DNA from: a virus
Virus record (IMG/VR): IMGVR_UViG_3300037010_002253
Location: 1 to 64,000 of that record
Reading direction: 5' to 3' (one strand)
Length of the DNA stretch: 64,000 bases
In this document: one piece after another, positions 14,193 through 21,908 of the stretch
How the letters are laid out: each line of letters opens with the position of its first letter
Position numbering within the stretch: the stretch's first letter is position 1
Position numbers and translations under genes: made by a program
The notes under the pieces: generated by a model
Told to the model about the DNA's origin: nothing
What the model saw: only the letters and a program-made list of their open reading frames with translations
Database searches by the model: none

Positions 14193-14774
14193 CTACGTGT
14201 GGACCGACCAGCCGGTGTACTTCGGATCGCTACTCTTGCGGTACACCATCCCGCCGACGATCTCGGTCCGCCACTCGATGCCGCGGTACCACTGGAAATA
14301 GAGGTCGGCGTAGCCGGTATCCTCGCCGTGGGGAGGGGTGATGCGGGCGATGACGCGAACGCTGTCGCTATGCCCGTACGAGTCGAGGTACTCGAGCACC
14401 TCGCGCAGGTACATCGCCTCACGGTCGTGGGCGTGGTCGTGCACCTGGATCGTGATCGCGTCGGACGTCAGCTTGAGGTAGTCGACGTCGGACTCCGCGA
14501 TCTTCCCTGCCAGCTTGATCATCTGGAGCGCGACCCGCGGGTCGATGGGAACGGTCCGGTCGCCGATGTTGTAAGTCAACGGGTGCGCCTTCGACGAGTG
14601 CATCGCCGCGTAGACCGCCTCGCGCCCCGTCAGGATCGTGAGCGGCTGATCCCAGTCTCCATCCGCCTTTGCCTTCTCGATCATCGGCTGGAGGTCGAGG
14701 TGGGCGAACTCGCCCTCCGTGTTCTTCGCGCAGAGGTCGAAGGGCTGGTCTGGGTTCCGGATGTAGAGGGACAT
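14193..14774 (-). CDS. Hypothetical protein
   Basis: 193 residues starting MSLYIRNPDQPFDLCAKN. Mixed alpha/beta sequence with a middle segment LQMIKLAGKIAESDVDYLKL and an aromatic C-terminal part (LYFQWYRGIEWRTEIVGG). No motif recognised. It follows the gene at 14776 by one base and so is translationally linked. Confidence 0.6.
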   Translation of the reverse strand: MSLYIRNPDQPFDLCAKNTEGEFAHLDLQPMIEKAKADGDWDQPLTILTGREAVYAAMHSSKAHPLTYNIGDRTVPIDPRVALQMIKLAGKIAESDVDYLKLTSDAITIQVHDHAHDREAMYLREVLEYLDSYGHSDSVRVIARITPPHGEDTGYADLYFQWYRGIEWRTEIVGGMVYRKSSDPKYTGWSVHT

Positions 14775-14775
14775 G

Positions 14776-15144
14776 TCACTCGCCTTCCTTCCCGAAGCAG
14801 CGGTAGTCGACGGGGGTGCTCGAGGGGTCCTTCACCATCGCCTCGCAGTACGCCAGGGCGTCGTAGAAGACGCGCTCGCTACCATGGGCCGCCATGCCCC
14901 AGTAGATGTCCGTCAGACTCGCGCATTTCGCCGCGAACAGGACGTTGATAGGGTGCGGGTTCACCCAGTGGGTCCCGCCGGTCAGGGGCACGACCACGTT
15001 GTTGACCCTCCAGAGGAGAGAGACCGCGGCGCTCCAGGAGTGGACAACGCCGGAGAGGTTACAGGCGCCCTGTATCTGAAGCGCGTCCTTCGCCGCCTTC
15101 GTGAGGTCCCTGCGCAGCTCCTCGGTCATTTTCTCGTTCTTCAC
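14776..15144 (-). CDS. Hypothetical protein
   Basis: 122 residues from GTG 15144, selected by AAGGAG 7 nt upstream. The start lies 86 nt inside the upstream gene. Helical N-terminus (EELRRDLTKAAKDALQIQGA) and a hydrophobic centre (AAVSLLWRVNNVVVPLTGG). Function unknown. Confidence 0.6.
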   Translation of the reverse strand: MKNEKMTEELRRDLTKAAKDALQIQGACNLSGVVHSWSAAVSLLWRVNNVVVPLTGGTHWVNPHPINVLFAAKCASLTDIYWGMAAHGSERVFYDALAYCEAMVKDPSSTPVDYRCFGKEGE

Positions 15145-15427
15145 TCGCTGGCTCCTTCGCTTGTCCGCCGACGGCCACTCCGCCCGCGACGTTGTTGATT
15201 ACCTCTGAGATATTACCAAATCCCGCGACGACGTCAAGAGAAGACTTTCGCATCATCGCCTCCAGCGACCCCACATTCCCGTCCAGTGAGATGAAGGCGC
15301 CGTGGATTGCTTCAATCTCGTTCCATAGGTCCGGGTCAGTCGTCCTCAGGTTCTCGAGGCAGGGGTGCACGAGACGGTTCTTCGGAAGTGAGGGGGCGCT
15401 CTTTCGGGGGTTGTGCTCGTTCGACAT
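15059..15427 (-). CDS. Hypothetical protein
   Basis: 122 residues, ATG 15427 with GGAGAG upstream. Residues 1-75 look structured (LENLRTTDPDLWNEIEAIHG, SLEAMMRKSSLDVVAGFG); the Gly/Glu-rich C-terminus overlaps the next gene and may be disordered. It overlaps the end of the DpdA-like gene by 92 nt, so one of the two tails evolved by overprinting. Confidence 0.55.
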   Translation of the reverse strand: MSNEHNPRKSAPSLPKNRLVHPCLENLRTTDPDLWNEIEAIHGAFISLDGNVGSLEAMMRKSSLDVVAGFGNISEVINNVAGGVAVGGQAKEPASEERENDRGAAQGPHEGGEGRASDTGRL

Positions 15428-16484
15428 CGTGTTCTCTCCAGGCGTTGATGGTACTGACCCGACCAGGTGTCCCGAAGGAAGCCGAGATGATTCCTTCCGA
15501 CGCCGGCCTCACGAGGGGTTCGGGGACTGGAACCCCAGGCTTGAACCCCTCCGGCCAACCTGTGTGGAGAGTCTGTCCCATCCGCTTCCGCATCTCAACG
15601 AAGCGCGCGGAGAGGTTTCGCCAAGCGATGATGTTCGCTTTCCGCACCTCCGCCACGTCATCGGCTATGACCTTGTCGGGGTCGCAGCCGATCGCCTTGT
15701 AGTACCCCCTGTAGAGCCTGCGCTTCGCCTTTCCGCCGTTGTCCTTCGAGAGCACGAGGAACTTGTTCCCACGGAAGATGTACGTGGTGCCGTACTTCTG
15801 GCCCATGACCCAGGACGTCGAGTCCACGGAGTCCATCGGCACCTCCTTCAACTCGGTGTTGATCCTGGTCATTGCGAACCCGTGGACGGGCTTCCCCCAC
15901 CGCCGCGCCTCCATGAGGAGCCTGCGGTGGATGCCGGAACCGCCCGAACTGCGCCCGATGGCAAGAGTCTTGATTCGCTTATCGCGGCAATAGTGGGTCC
16001 ACCGCTCCAACGTTCGCCAGGAGTGCCACACGGGGGTGATGTTCAGGTCAGGCCACCGCGTCAACATCTCCTCCCGCCAATCGTCGATCAGCTCCATCGT
16101 GCATTCGGGCAGCTCGAACTCGATGTCCAACTCCGTGATCCGGTCGTACGGGGAGCCGAACTCGTCGATGTAGTTGAAGTAGAGCCGCTTGTATTCGTGG
16201 ACAGGCATCAGTCTCTCAGGCTGCGCCCTCGCGAACACTGCGTACGTGAAGGCGCCGGAGTCGAGAAACCAGGAGACGTCAGGGTACGCAGCCTGCATCC
16301 GCGCGATGAAGCGTTCCTTCTTCATCTGGTGGATGTAGTAGAAAGAGTAGAGGATTGATTTCACCCCGTTGTCGAGCAGTGCCTTCGTGAGGGTCTCCAC
16401 CTCGCCACCAGCCAAATAAATCGTGGTCCCCAGTAAACACAGGAAGCCGACACCCACAAAGTCAGAAGCTACGGGTAGCGCCAC
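15336..16484 (-). CDS. dpdA-like: DpdA-like 7-deazaguanine DNA transglycosylase (TGT-like)
   Basis: 382 residues from GTG 16484 with AGGAGGA 6 nt upstream. TIM-barrel TGT-like features: a first strand TIYLAGGEVETLTKAL, then WFLDSGAFT (catalytic-type Asp in an xDSGAF loop), ITELDIEFELPECTMELIDD, NITPVWHSW, a glycine-rich GRSSGGSGIHRRLL and VHGFAMTR. Phage DpdA proteins are diverged TGTs that exchange guanine in DNA for a 7-deazaguanine base; the tRNA-TGT Zn motif (CxCxxC) is absent here, as expected for DNA-type members. FolE, QueD and QueE, which make the precursor, are encoded 4-6 kb upstream on the same strand. Assignment rests on motifs plus context. Confidence 0.65.
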   Translation of the reverse strand: MALPVASDFVGVGFLCLLGTTIYLAGGEVETLTKALLDNGVKSILYSFYYIHQMKKERFIARMQAAYPDVSWFLDSGAFTYAVFARAQPERLMPVHEYKRLYFNYIDEFGSPYDRITELDIEFELPECTMELIDDWREEMLTRWPDLNITPVWHSWRTLERWTHYCRDKRIKTLAIGRSSGGSGIHRRLLMEARRWGKPVHGFAMTRINTELKEVPMDSVDSTSWVMGQKYGTTYIFRGNKFLVLSKDNGGKAKRRLYRGYYKAIGCDPDKVIADDVAEVRKANIIAWRNLSARFVEMRKRMGQTLHTGWPEGFKPGVPVPEPLVRPASEGIISASFGTPGRVSTINAWREHDVERAQPPKERPLTSEEPSRAPLPREPEDD

Positions 16485-17142
16485 GTTCCGTCCTCCTCTT
16501 CCCATTCACAATGAGGCTCACCATCGGCTGGCTCAGTCCTACTGATTTCGCGACGCTAACTTGCGCCTCCCCGTCCGCCACGCGCTTACGGATGGCGTCA
16601 ACAATAACGTCGCTCACCTTCGCGGAGGGGTGGGTCTCTCCTCGCATGTGGCGAAGTCGACCCTTTGCCAGCGCGTCATCCATATTTTCCTTCTGCGTGC
16701 CGGGACGGAGATGCCACGGGTTCACGCATCGGGGTGTGTCGCACTTGTGCAGCAAGTACCCCTCGAAAGGACCAAACACCAGCTCGTACGCGAACCTGTG
16801 TGCGTACACGAAGCGAGTTCGGTCCCTTCCTGAAAGTCCCGTCGGAAGACTGAACTGTCCGTACCCTGCGGATGTTGTGCTCCCTACCCATAGCCAGCAC
16901 GCCTCCGCATCGAGGGTCTGGTCGACCTTCTCCCAGAAGCGTTCCTCCACGTCGCGCCGTGCGTGCTCAAGACATCCGCAGGACTTGGACCGCGTTCGCA
17001 GCCTGTGCCCTGGGAGCACTACCTCTTGACCACAGTCGCAAAGACAACGCCACCACTTCTCTTGGCGTTTGTCTCCCACATGGTCGAACGCGAGAACGGT
17101 GAGCTTGTGGAACCGCTGCCCAACCAAGTCGATCACCCGCAT
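16462..17142 (-). CDS. HNH endonuclease with N-terminal HNH/AP2-associated domain and HTH tail
   Basis: 226 residues from ATG 17142 with AGGAAG 6 nt upstream. The N-terminus (LVGQRFHKLTVLAF, WWRCLCDCGQEVVLPGHRLR, SKSCGCLEH) is the zinc-ribbon-like domain common in phage HNH/AP2 proteins. The HNH core follows: VYAHRFAYELVFG, LLHKCDTPRCVNPWHLRPGT and KENMDDALAKGR. The C-terminal 60 residues resemble a helix-turn-helix (VSVAKSVGLSQPMVSLIVNGK). This is a free-standing homing-type endonuclease. It is inserted between the tRNA-like genes and the DpdA-like gene, a common location. Confidence 0.88.
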   Translation of the reverse strand: MRVIDLVGQRFHKLTVLAFDHVGDKRQEKWWRCLCDCGQEVVLPGHRLRTRSKSCGCLEHARRDVEERFWEKVDQTLDAEACWLWVGSTTSAGYGQFSLPTGLSGRDRTRFVYAHRFAYELVFGPFEGYLLHKCDTPRCVNPWHLRPGTQKENMDDALAKGRLRHMRGETHPSAKVSDVIVDAIRKRVADGEAQVSVAKSVGLSQPMVSLIVNGKRRTERGATRSF

Positions 17143-17212
17143 GTCTACTTCCTGCCAGGCATCGTACTTCTCGTCAACGGTCATTTGCAGATCATACCGC
17201 AGAAAAGGCAAA

Positions 17213-17247
17213 GTCCCCACCCCGGGGAGTCAAGCCGGGGTGGGGAC
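17213..17247 (-). terminator. Strong rho-independent terminator
   Basis: Perfect 13-bp arms GTCCCCACCCCGG / CCGGGGTGGGGAC with a 9-nt loop, followed on the minus strand by TTTGCCTTTTC. It lies 17 nt downstream of the first tRNA-like gene and upstream of the HNH gene, ending the tRNA transcript. Confidence 0.9.
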
Positions 17248-17263
17248 TTCTGTGGACGAACTT

Positions 17264-17341
17264 TGGGAAGCGGGGAGGACTCGAACCTCCGACCGATGCG
17301 TGTCGAGAGACGCTCGCTCTACCGTCTGAGCTACCGCTTCC
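17264..17341 (-). tRNA. tRNA with atypical anticodon arm (anticodon uncertain)
   Basis: The cloverleaf is recognisable: acceptor GAAGCGG / CCGCTTC, D-arm GCTC...GAGC, T-arm GGAGG-TTCGAGT-CCTCC, and CCA after the acceptor. The anticodon arm is irregular: GCGT / ACGC pair around an 8-nt loop CTCTCGAC instead of 5 bp and 7 nt. With U33 at the second position the anticodon would be CUC (Glu); CGA (Ser) is the alternative. An extra G before the acceptor could pair with the discriminator. It may be a decayed or unusual tRNA. Confidence 0.6.
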
Positions 17342-17491
17342 AGGTGGGCGCCGACCTGGTTGAAACCGACGCCCTTGAGCACACGCCGAAGCGTTTACCA
17401 GTTCTTGCTTCGCCTCCACCGATCCGCCCGCCAAGGTGAGCCGGCCGCGTGATTGGTAGGGGCTACGCCATAAGAATCACCTCGCTTTCTT

Positions 17492-17565
17492 TGGGCGAGG
17501 GGGGTGGACTTGAACCACCATCCCGGGCGATTCCCTCCCGGTGTCCTGACTTGGACGACCCGTCG
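17492..17565 (-). tRNA. tRNA-like gene, possibly degenerate
   Basis: T-arm GGTGG-TTCAAGT-CCACC, acceptor 3' strand CCCCTCG, discriminator C and encoded CCA are all present. The 5' strand CGACGGG pairs with one C-C mismatch; U8 is present and the D-stem is GTCC/GGAC. The anticodon stem CCGGG/CCCGG closes a 9-nt loop AGGGAATCG without a normal U33, so no anticodon can be assigned. It is either a pseudo-tRNA or a tRNA-like element. Confidence 0.5.
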
Positions 17566-17570
17566 CAGAT

Positions 17571-17595
17571 GGGGAACGGGACCAGCCCGTTCCCC
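17571..17595 (-). terminator. Perfect hairpin between the acidic protein gene and the tRNA-like genes
   Basis: Arms GGGGAACGGG / CCCGTTCCCC with a 5-nt loop, 10 bp, ending 15 nt after the stop of the gene at 17611-18678. No T-run follows, so it may act in transcript processing or 3'-end protection ahead of the tRNA genes as much as in termination. Confidence 0.6.
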
Positions 17596-17610
17596 GAGTC
17601 GCCGATGCGA

Positions 17611-18678
17611 CTACGACTTCTTGACGACGCGCTTCTTCGGCTCCGCCGACTTCACGCGCATCTCGCTCCACTCGGCCTCACACTCCTCGCCGTCGTCGAG
17701 CGTTACGTCGCACTTGCCCTCGACGTCGTCGATGGTCTGGATCGCGCCGGGCTGCCATCCGCCATCCTCGCCGAAGTTGACCTCGACCTTTGCGCCGAGG
17801 CGGAACCCCTCAGGGACCTCGAGCGTCTTCTTCTGGGGGATCTGGCCCGTCTTCTTCGACTTCGGGTCCTCGGTCGTGACGACCTCGGCGTTCTTGTTGA
17901 GGAAGTCGCGGATGGCGTCGCGCATGATGCGGGCCGACTTGACGATCTTGATCTCGCCCTTGCCGCTCTCGTTGATCGCCGTCGCGATCTCGGTGAGCCG
18001 CTCCACGGTTGCGCTCTCCAGCTCCTCCGAAGAGATGTCGAGGGTCTCCTCGTCCTCCTCCTCCTCCTCGTCGTCCTCGTCCTCTTCCTCGTCCTCCTCC
18101 TCCTCGTCCTTGGACTTGGCAGCCTTCTTCGCAGGAGGCGCCTCATCGGTCTCCTCCGCGCCGTCCGCGTCCGTGAGGTCGAGGAGCGGCTTGATCTCCT
18201 CCGGGACCTCCATCCCGATCTCGGAGGCCAGCGACGCCGCGAACTTCGCGAGGATGATGATGAAGGTGTCGTGTGCCTCGACCGTGTCGTTCAGCTCGAC
18301 GATCTTCTCGTTCGCCGCCGCGAGGGCAGCGACGATCTCAGAGGATACCGCGGAGGACTCTTCGTCGTCGCGCGGCTTCGCGGCGCTCCTCGCTACGCGC
18401 TTCTCCTTCGCGGGGGGCGCCTCCTCCTCCGCGGCCTCCTCCTCCTCCTCCTCGCGCGGCTTCGCTGGGGCCGACGCGACGCCCGTCTCGCTCCGCCGCA
18501 CACCGGCCTTCTTCCCCGCGTTCGGGTCCGCCGGGGTGCCCTTGCCCGCCTTGACCTTCTGCGCCCTCTCGATCTCGCGCACGAGGTTGTTGAGGTCCAG
18601 GCCGCTCGGGTTGATGCCGAGCGACTTCGCGAAAACACGGAGATCCTTGAAGCCCATCTTGGAGAGGTCGGTTGCCAT
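17611..18678 (-). CDS. Acidic protein with SAP-like N-terminus and Tudor-like C-terminus
   Basis: 355 residues, ATG 18678. The N-terminus (SKMGFKDLRVFAKSLGINP, DLNNLVREIERAQ) resembles SAP/Rho-N DNA-binding helices. Residues about 75-90 and 185-215 are long Glu/Asp runs. A helical segment (VERLTEIATAINESGKGEIKI) follows. The C-terminal 70 residues (GFRLGAKVEVNFGEDGGWQPG, GKCDVTLDDGEECEAEW) look like a Tudor/SH3-type barrel and end in a basic KKRVVKKS. This suggests a nucleic-acid or chromatin-like adaptor; no close family is recognised. Confidence 0.65.
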   Translation of the reverse strand: MATDLSKMGFKDLRVFAKSLGINPSGLDLNNLVREIERAQKVKAGKGTPADPNAGKKAGVRRSETGVASAPAKPREEEEEEAAEEEAPPAKEKRVARSAAKPRDDEESSAVSSEIVAALAAANEKIVELNDTVEAHDTFIIILAKFAASLASEIGMEVPEEIKPLLDLTDADGAEETDEAPPAKKAAKSKDEEEEDEEEDEDDEEEEEDEETLDISSEELESATVERLTEIATAINESGKGEIKIVKSARIMRDAIRDFLNKNAEVVTTEDPKSKKTGQIPQKKTLEVPEGFRLGAKVEVNFGEDGGWQPGAIQTIDDVEGKCDVTLDDGEECEAEWSEMRVKSAEPKKRVVKKS

Positions 18679-18779
18679 GACGATTCAGTTCCCTTTCATT
18701 TCCGTTTCGTGACTCCCCGAAACTACCGCGCCCCGGAGAAGAAGTAAAGAGATTTCTTTCCGCTATTCCGCCGGCCACC

Positions 18780-19130
18780 CTACGCGATAGTGAGCCGGAA
18801 CTTCTTGAAGCCGCGGACCGTGTCCGCCTTGAGGGTGTGGGTCTGCTCCTCGCGGAAGCCCTCGTTGAGGGGGCAGCTCGCGCAGGACTCGAAAGAGAGC
18901 TCGCTCTCTTTGACGTGACACCATCCGCCGGGGTTGCTCTCAGTCGGAGGAGAGAACCTCTCCGCGCCTACGGGCTCGAGGCGGAGCCGCTCCCGCTCCT
19001 CAGGAGAAAGTCCCGTCACGCAGAAGACGATCCGGCGCGAGTACATCTGGACCCCCTGCTGGTTCGTCACCAGCCGTACGACCCGGTCTCGCGCCGTCGC
19101 CCAGCGCTGGCCCCGTGACCCTGTGGTCAC
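18780..19130 (-). CDS. Hypothetical protein with a Cys cluster
   Basis: 116 residues from GTG 19130, overlapping the upstream stop (GTGA). VVRLVTNQQGVQMYSRRIVF starts a beta-rich domain; C-terminal WCHVKESELSFESCASCPLN has three Cys and one His that could bind zinc or an Fe-S centre. Function unknown. Confidence 0.6.
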   Translation of the reverse strand: MTTGSRGQRWATARDRVVRLVTNQQGVQMYSRRIVFCVTGLSPEERERLRLEPVGAERFSPPTESNPGGWCHVKESELSFESCASCPLNEGFREEQTHTLKADTVRGFKKFRLTIA

Positions 19131-19612
19131 GCCGCCTTCGTCGAAGCCTTCTCCGCCGGCTTCGCCGCCTTCTTGTCACCGTTCCCCCTCCGACCGACCG
19201 GCTTGACGCGCCAGTACATGAGCTCGCCCCGCGTCATCACGGTCATCGGGCCGAGCTTCGGGTGAACGAAGGTCGTGGCGCCACCGAGGGACTCGAGCAG
19301 GTCGCTGAGGAACGCCTGGTTCTCCTCCTCCATCAGCTTGATCCCAGCGAAGTTCTTGTCGAGCTTCTCGATGAGCCTCGCCTGGGCCGAGGTGGGGTCC
19401 GTGACGACGCGCGGGCGCGCCTCGCCCTTCGGTGCGCGCGCCTTCTTCTCCTTCGGGGGCGCCGCCTTGGCCGCCGCGGCCGGCTTCTTGGTGGTCGAAG
19501 TGATGGGGACCTTCTTCTTGATGACGGGCATTTTCTTCCCAGTCTTGGGGGCGGCCTTCTTGGTCGACTTCACCGAGAGCTTGCCCACCTTCTTTTTGGT
19601 ATTGATCTTCAT
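19127..19612 (-). CDS. Histone-like Lys/Ala-rich protein
   Basis: 161 residues, ATG 19612. Residues 1-65 are almost entirely Lys/Ala/Pro (KKAAPKTGKKMPVIKKK, AAAKAAPPKEKKARAPKG), as in histone H1-like tails. A helical core follows (SAQARLIEKLDKNFAGIKLM, ENQAFLSDLLESLGG), then a short beta part and a second basic tail (GDKKAAKPAEKASTKAA). It probably binds DNA or RNA by charge. The acidic protein two genes downstream could be its counterpart. Confidence 0.6.
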   Translation of the reverse strand: MKINTKKKVGKLSVKSTKKAAPKTGKKMPVIKKKVPITSTTKKPAAAAKAAPPKEKKARAPKGEARPRVVTDPTSAQARLIEKLDKNFAGIKLMEEENQAFLSDLLESLGGATTFVHPKLGPMTVMTRGELMYWRVKPVGRRGNGDKKAAKPAEKASTKAA

Positions 19613-19627
19613 GCGAGCCTTCTTCTT

Positions 19628-20149
19628 TCAGTCCTCGAGTTCGAGAAGATGGCGGTCGAGGTCGAGGCCCTCAACCACCGCCGTGAGACACGCGACGACC
19701 TGTGCCCTCACTCCGGGATGCTCCGTCGCCTCCGGATTCGGACACGAGTAGCAGTTCCCCCGGCAGCCGAGGTTGTCGATCGACTGGTGGAGGGAACTGT
19801 AATGCGAGTCGATGACTTCCACAAGACGATCTTGCAAAACGAGGAGCTTTTTCTTCTCCTTCTCCTCCTCGTCACCACCGCCGGCAGCCACGGTAGGTGG
19901 AACGCTCCCCTTCCGCCCGAAAAGCTGGATGACCTGCGCCCCGCCCACCATGTCACTAGTCGTCGAGCTGGTCGTCGTCGTCTCGAACGACGAGATCGTA
20001 GGCCGGTTCCGGTTCACCACGTCCGCGAGAGCCTCGGCCAGCAGAAGAACGACCAGTTCGTCTGTCTTGACGTGCAGGCCGCGCGCTTCCGCGACCGCTA
20101 CCGCCGCCGCCAGCACTGTCTCGCGCTCGTTCTGTGTCCAGTCGAACAT
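19628..20149 (-). CDS. Hypothetical protein with Cys cluster
   Basis: 173 residues, ATG 20149 with AGAGGA upstream. Helical N-terminus (RETVLAAAVAVAEARGLHV), Ser/Thr linker, a charged run GDEEEKEKKK, then NLGCRGNCYSCPNPEA with three Cys spaced C-x3-C-x2-C, an arrangement also seen in radical-SAM and Fe-S sites but here too isolated to call. Function unknown. Confidence 0.6.
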   Translation of the reverse strand: MFDWTQNERETVLAAAVAVAEARGLHVKTDELVVLLLAEALADVVNRNRPTISSFETTTTSSTTSDMVGGAQVIQLFGRKGSVPPTVAAGGGDEEEKEKKKLLVLQDRLVEVIDSHYSSLHQSIDNLGCRGNCYSCPNPEATEHPGVRAQVVACLTAVVEGLDLDRHLLELED

Positions 20150-20348
20150 TGTATAGCGTCCTCTTGATCTGGTTTGCTTGTCTGGTGGAAATCGAGAGCT
20201 TGTACTTGATCGCTCCTGGGATGTTGCACACCTTACACTCTCGGTATCGAGCGAGGGCGCACACCTCGCGGGACTTCTGGTGTTCGTACGCCCAGCACCA
20301 CAAGTACAGGGGCAGGCGGAACTCCTTCGCCTTTACCTCTTCGACCAT
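19956..20348 (-). CDS. Small Cys-containing protein, 3' end overlapping the next gene
   Basis: ATG 20348 with GGAGG 4 nt upstream. The first 65 residues look genuine (VKAKEFRLPLYLWCWAYEH, EVCALARYRECKVCN, a possible zinc site), but the frame then overlaps the next gene by 194 nt and its sequence there looks like a shadow. Either the tail is overprinted or a frameshift truncates the gene near 20150. Confidence 0.5.
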   Translation of the reverse strand: MVEEVKAKEFRLPLYLWCWAYEHQKSREVCALARYRECKVCNIPGAIKYKLSISTRQANQIKRTLYNVRLDTERARDSAGGGGSGRGSARPARQDRRTGRSSAGRGSRGRGEPEPAYDLVVRDDDDQLDD

Positions 20349-20404
20349 GTCGCCTCCGTCGTCCGTAAGTGACTCCAAGATATTACCCCGGGACGGACCG
20401 ACAA

Positions 20405-21055
20405 TCAAGAGGTTTTCTTTACCCTCGCGAGGTGCTGGTTGAACTCAGACTTCACGTCGGGCCGTGTCGCGACGCCTCGGAGGGCGGCCGTGGAAGTGAT
20501 GGAACCCGCTTTCTGCACGCCGCGCATGATCATGCAGTAGTGGGACGCCTCCATCACCACAAAGACCCCCGCCGGATCCACGAGGTCAACGAAGAAGTCA
20601 GCGACCTCTAGCGTCAGCCGCTCCTGAGTCTGGAGCTTGTGTGAGAAGAAGTCGACGATCCGCGGGATCTTCGACAGCCCGACGATCCGCTTCCTGGGGA
20701 TGTACCCGACGTGTGCCACGCCGACGAAGGGGAGCATGTGGTGGGCGCAGAGAGACGCGAAGGGCACGTCCGCCACCATCACGATCTCGTTGTACCCGTC
20801 GGCGTCGAAGGTGGTCAGCTTCGCAAGGAACTCCGCTCGCTTATCGTCGCGGTACGACGAGAGCAGCTCGTCGTAGTACATACGAGCCACCCGCATCGGG
20901 GTGTTGGCGAGGTCGAGGTGAGCGGACTCTAGGATGGGAAGCCCATCGAGGACCTTCTCCAACGACTCTGATAGCCGGTTCAGTGTCTCGTCGCGGTCGT
21001 CGGAACCTGCATCTCGCGTCGAAGGCTGCTTCGCGCGTCGCCGAGTAGCTCGCAT
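20405..21055 (-). CDS. folE: GTP cyclohydrolase I
   Basis: 216 residues from ATG 21055 (AGGAG upstream, slightly long spacing). FolE signatures: ILESAHLDLANTPMRVARMY, then CAHHMLPFVGVAHVGYIP with the zinc/catalytic Cys-His pair, GLSKIPRIVDFFSHKLQTQE, and HYCMIMRGVQK with the second zinc Cys. FolE converts GTP to 7,8-dihydroneopterin triphosphate, the first step of 7-deazaguanine (and folate) synthesis. With QueE and QueD immediately upstream this is the first step of a phage deazaguanine pathway. Confidence 0.95.
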   Translation of the reverse strand: MRATRRRAKQPSTRDAGSDDRDETLNRLSESLEKVLDGLPILESAHLDLANTPMRVARMYYDELLSSYRDDKRAEFLAKLTTFDADGYNEIVMVADVPFASLCAHHMLPFVGVAHVGYIPRKRIVGLSKIPRIVDFFSHKLQTQERLTLEVADFFVDLVDPAGVFVVMEASHYCMIMRGVQKAGSITSTAALRGVATRPDVKSEFNQHLARVKKTS

Positions 21056-21210
21056 GTCGTCCCAGTCTCCTGGATACCCGCCGTGTGGATGTCGCACTCC
21101 GACCCATCGGCGTCGTCACGCTCGACGACGATGACGAGACGATGGCCCGTCAGGGTCTCAACCCTTCCCGTCCGCTCGTCCGTCACCATCACCGAGAACA
21201 TGGCGTTCAC
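20980..21210 (-). CDS. Small hypothetical protein between queE and folE
   Basis: 76 residues from GTG 21210 (or ATG 21201). The N-terminal half reads FSVMVTDERTGRVETLTGHR, then LVIVVERDDADGSECDIHTAG. Overlaps the FolE start by 76 nt and the QueE stop by 4 nt. The first 50 residues look genuine; the C-terminus is overprinted on the FolE N-terminus. Function unknown. Confidence 0.5.
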   Translation of the reverse strand: MNAMFSVMVTDERTGRVETLTGHRLVIVVERDDADGSECDIHTAGIQETGTTCELLGDARSSLRREMQVPTTATRH

Positions 21211-21908
21211 CTCAAGGAGTAAAGGAGCTTGTGTGCTTGGGGGAGTACACGCACATCTGGTGCACTTGTCAACCCAACCCGCCGCAGGCTGACGAAGTAT
21301 TCGGTGACTTCTAGAAGAAACTCCCGCCCCTTGCTGTACTCGGGCTGCACGACGAAGTGAGGGGGGTTTCCTGCGCTACCCCACAAATCCTTCACGTCCT
21401 TGAACAGCTCGTTCGCATCGTGAACTTCCTCCCGAGTCGAGACGACGATCTTGATCTGCGTCTCCCGCTTCCGTCCGTGGTCCCGCTGGGTCACGAGAAA
21501 GCGGTACAGGTCCGCCACCATCCGCGGATGGTGCAGCTTCGGGGAGATGGAGAGGAGGTCCGCCGCGAAGCAAAGCTCCTGGTGGAAGAGGCTCCCCTGG
21601 GTTTCGACGGTGACGTGTCGCCCGGTGAGCCCGAGCCGGTACGCCAGCGTCGTGCACTCCTCGGCCTGTAGGAACGGGTTCCCTCCTGTGATGACGACGT
21701 GACGGATCCCGTAGGACTTCACGTCCTGCACGACTTCATCGACCGTCCTCTCGGCGCCGGCCTTCGCGTCCCACGACCCCTTGGTGTCGCACCAGGAGCA
21801 AGTGAACTCGCACCCTTGCAGGCGCACGAAGACGCTGGGCATCCCGACCAGGACGCCCTCGCCCTGGACCGTGGGCCAGCAGTACCCCTCGAAATCTACG
21901 ACGCGCAT
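21207..21908 (-). CDS. queE: 7-carboxy-7-deazaguanine synthase
   Basis: 233 residues from ATG 21908 (TGATG overlap with queD, AAGGAG upstream). Radical-SAM cluster motif CEFTCSWC (CxxxCxxC) after GEGVLVGMPSVFVRLQG; the typical TKGSWD and HVVITGGNPFLQ motifs follow, with VTVETQGS and LSISPKL. QueE converts 6-carboxytetrahydropterin to 7-carboxy-7-deazaguanine (CDG). The gene is translationally coupled to queD. Confidence 0.95.
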   Translation of the reverse strand: MRVVDFEGYCWPTVQGEGVLVGMPSVFVRLQGCEFTCSWCDTKGSWDAKAGAERTVDEVVQDVKSYGIRHVVITGGNPFLQAEECTTLAYRLGLTGRHVTVETQGSLFHQELCFAADLLSISPKLHHPRMVADLYRFLVTQRDHGRKRETQIKIVVSTREEVHDANELFKDVKDLWGSAGNPPHFVVQPEYSKGREFLLEVTEYFVSLRRVGLTSAPDVRVLPQAHKLLYSLR

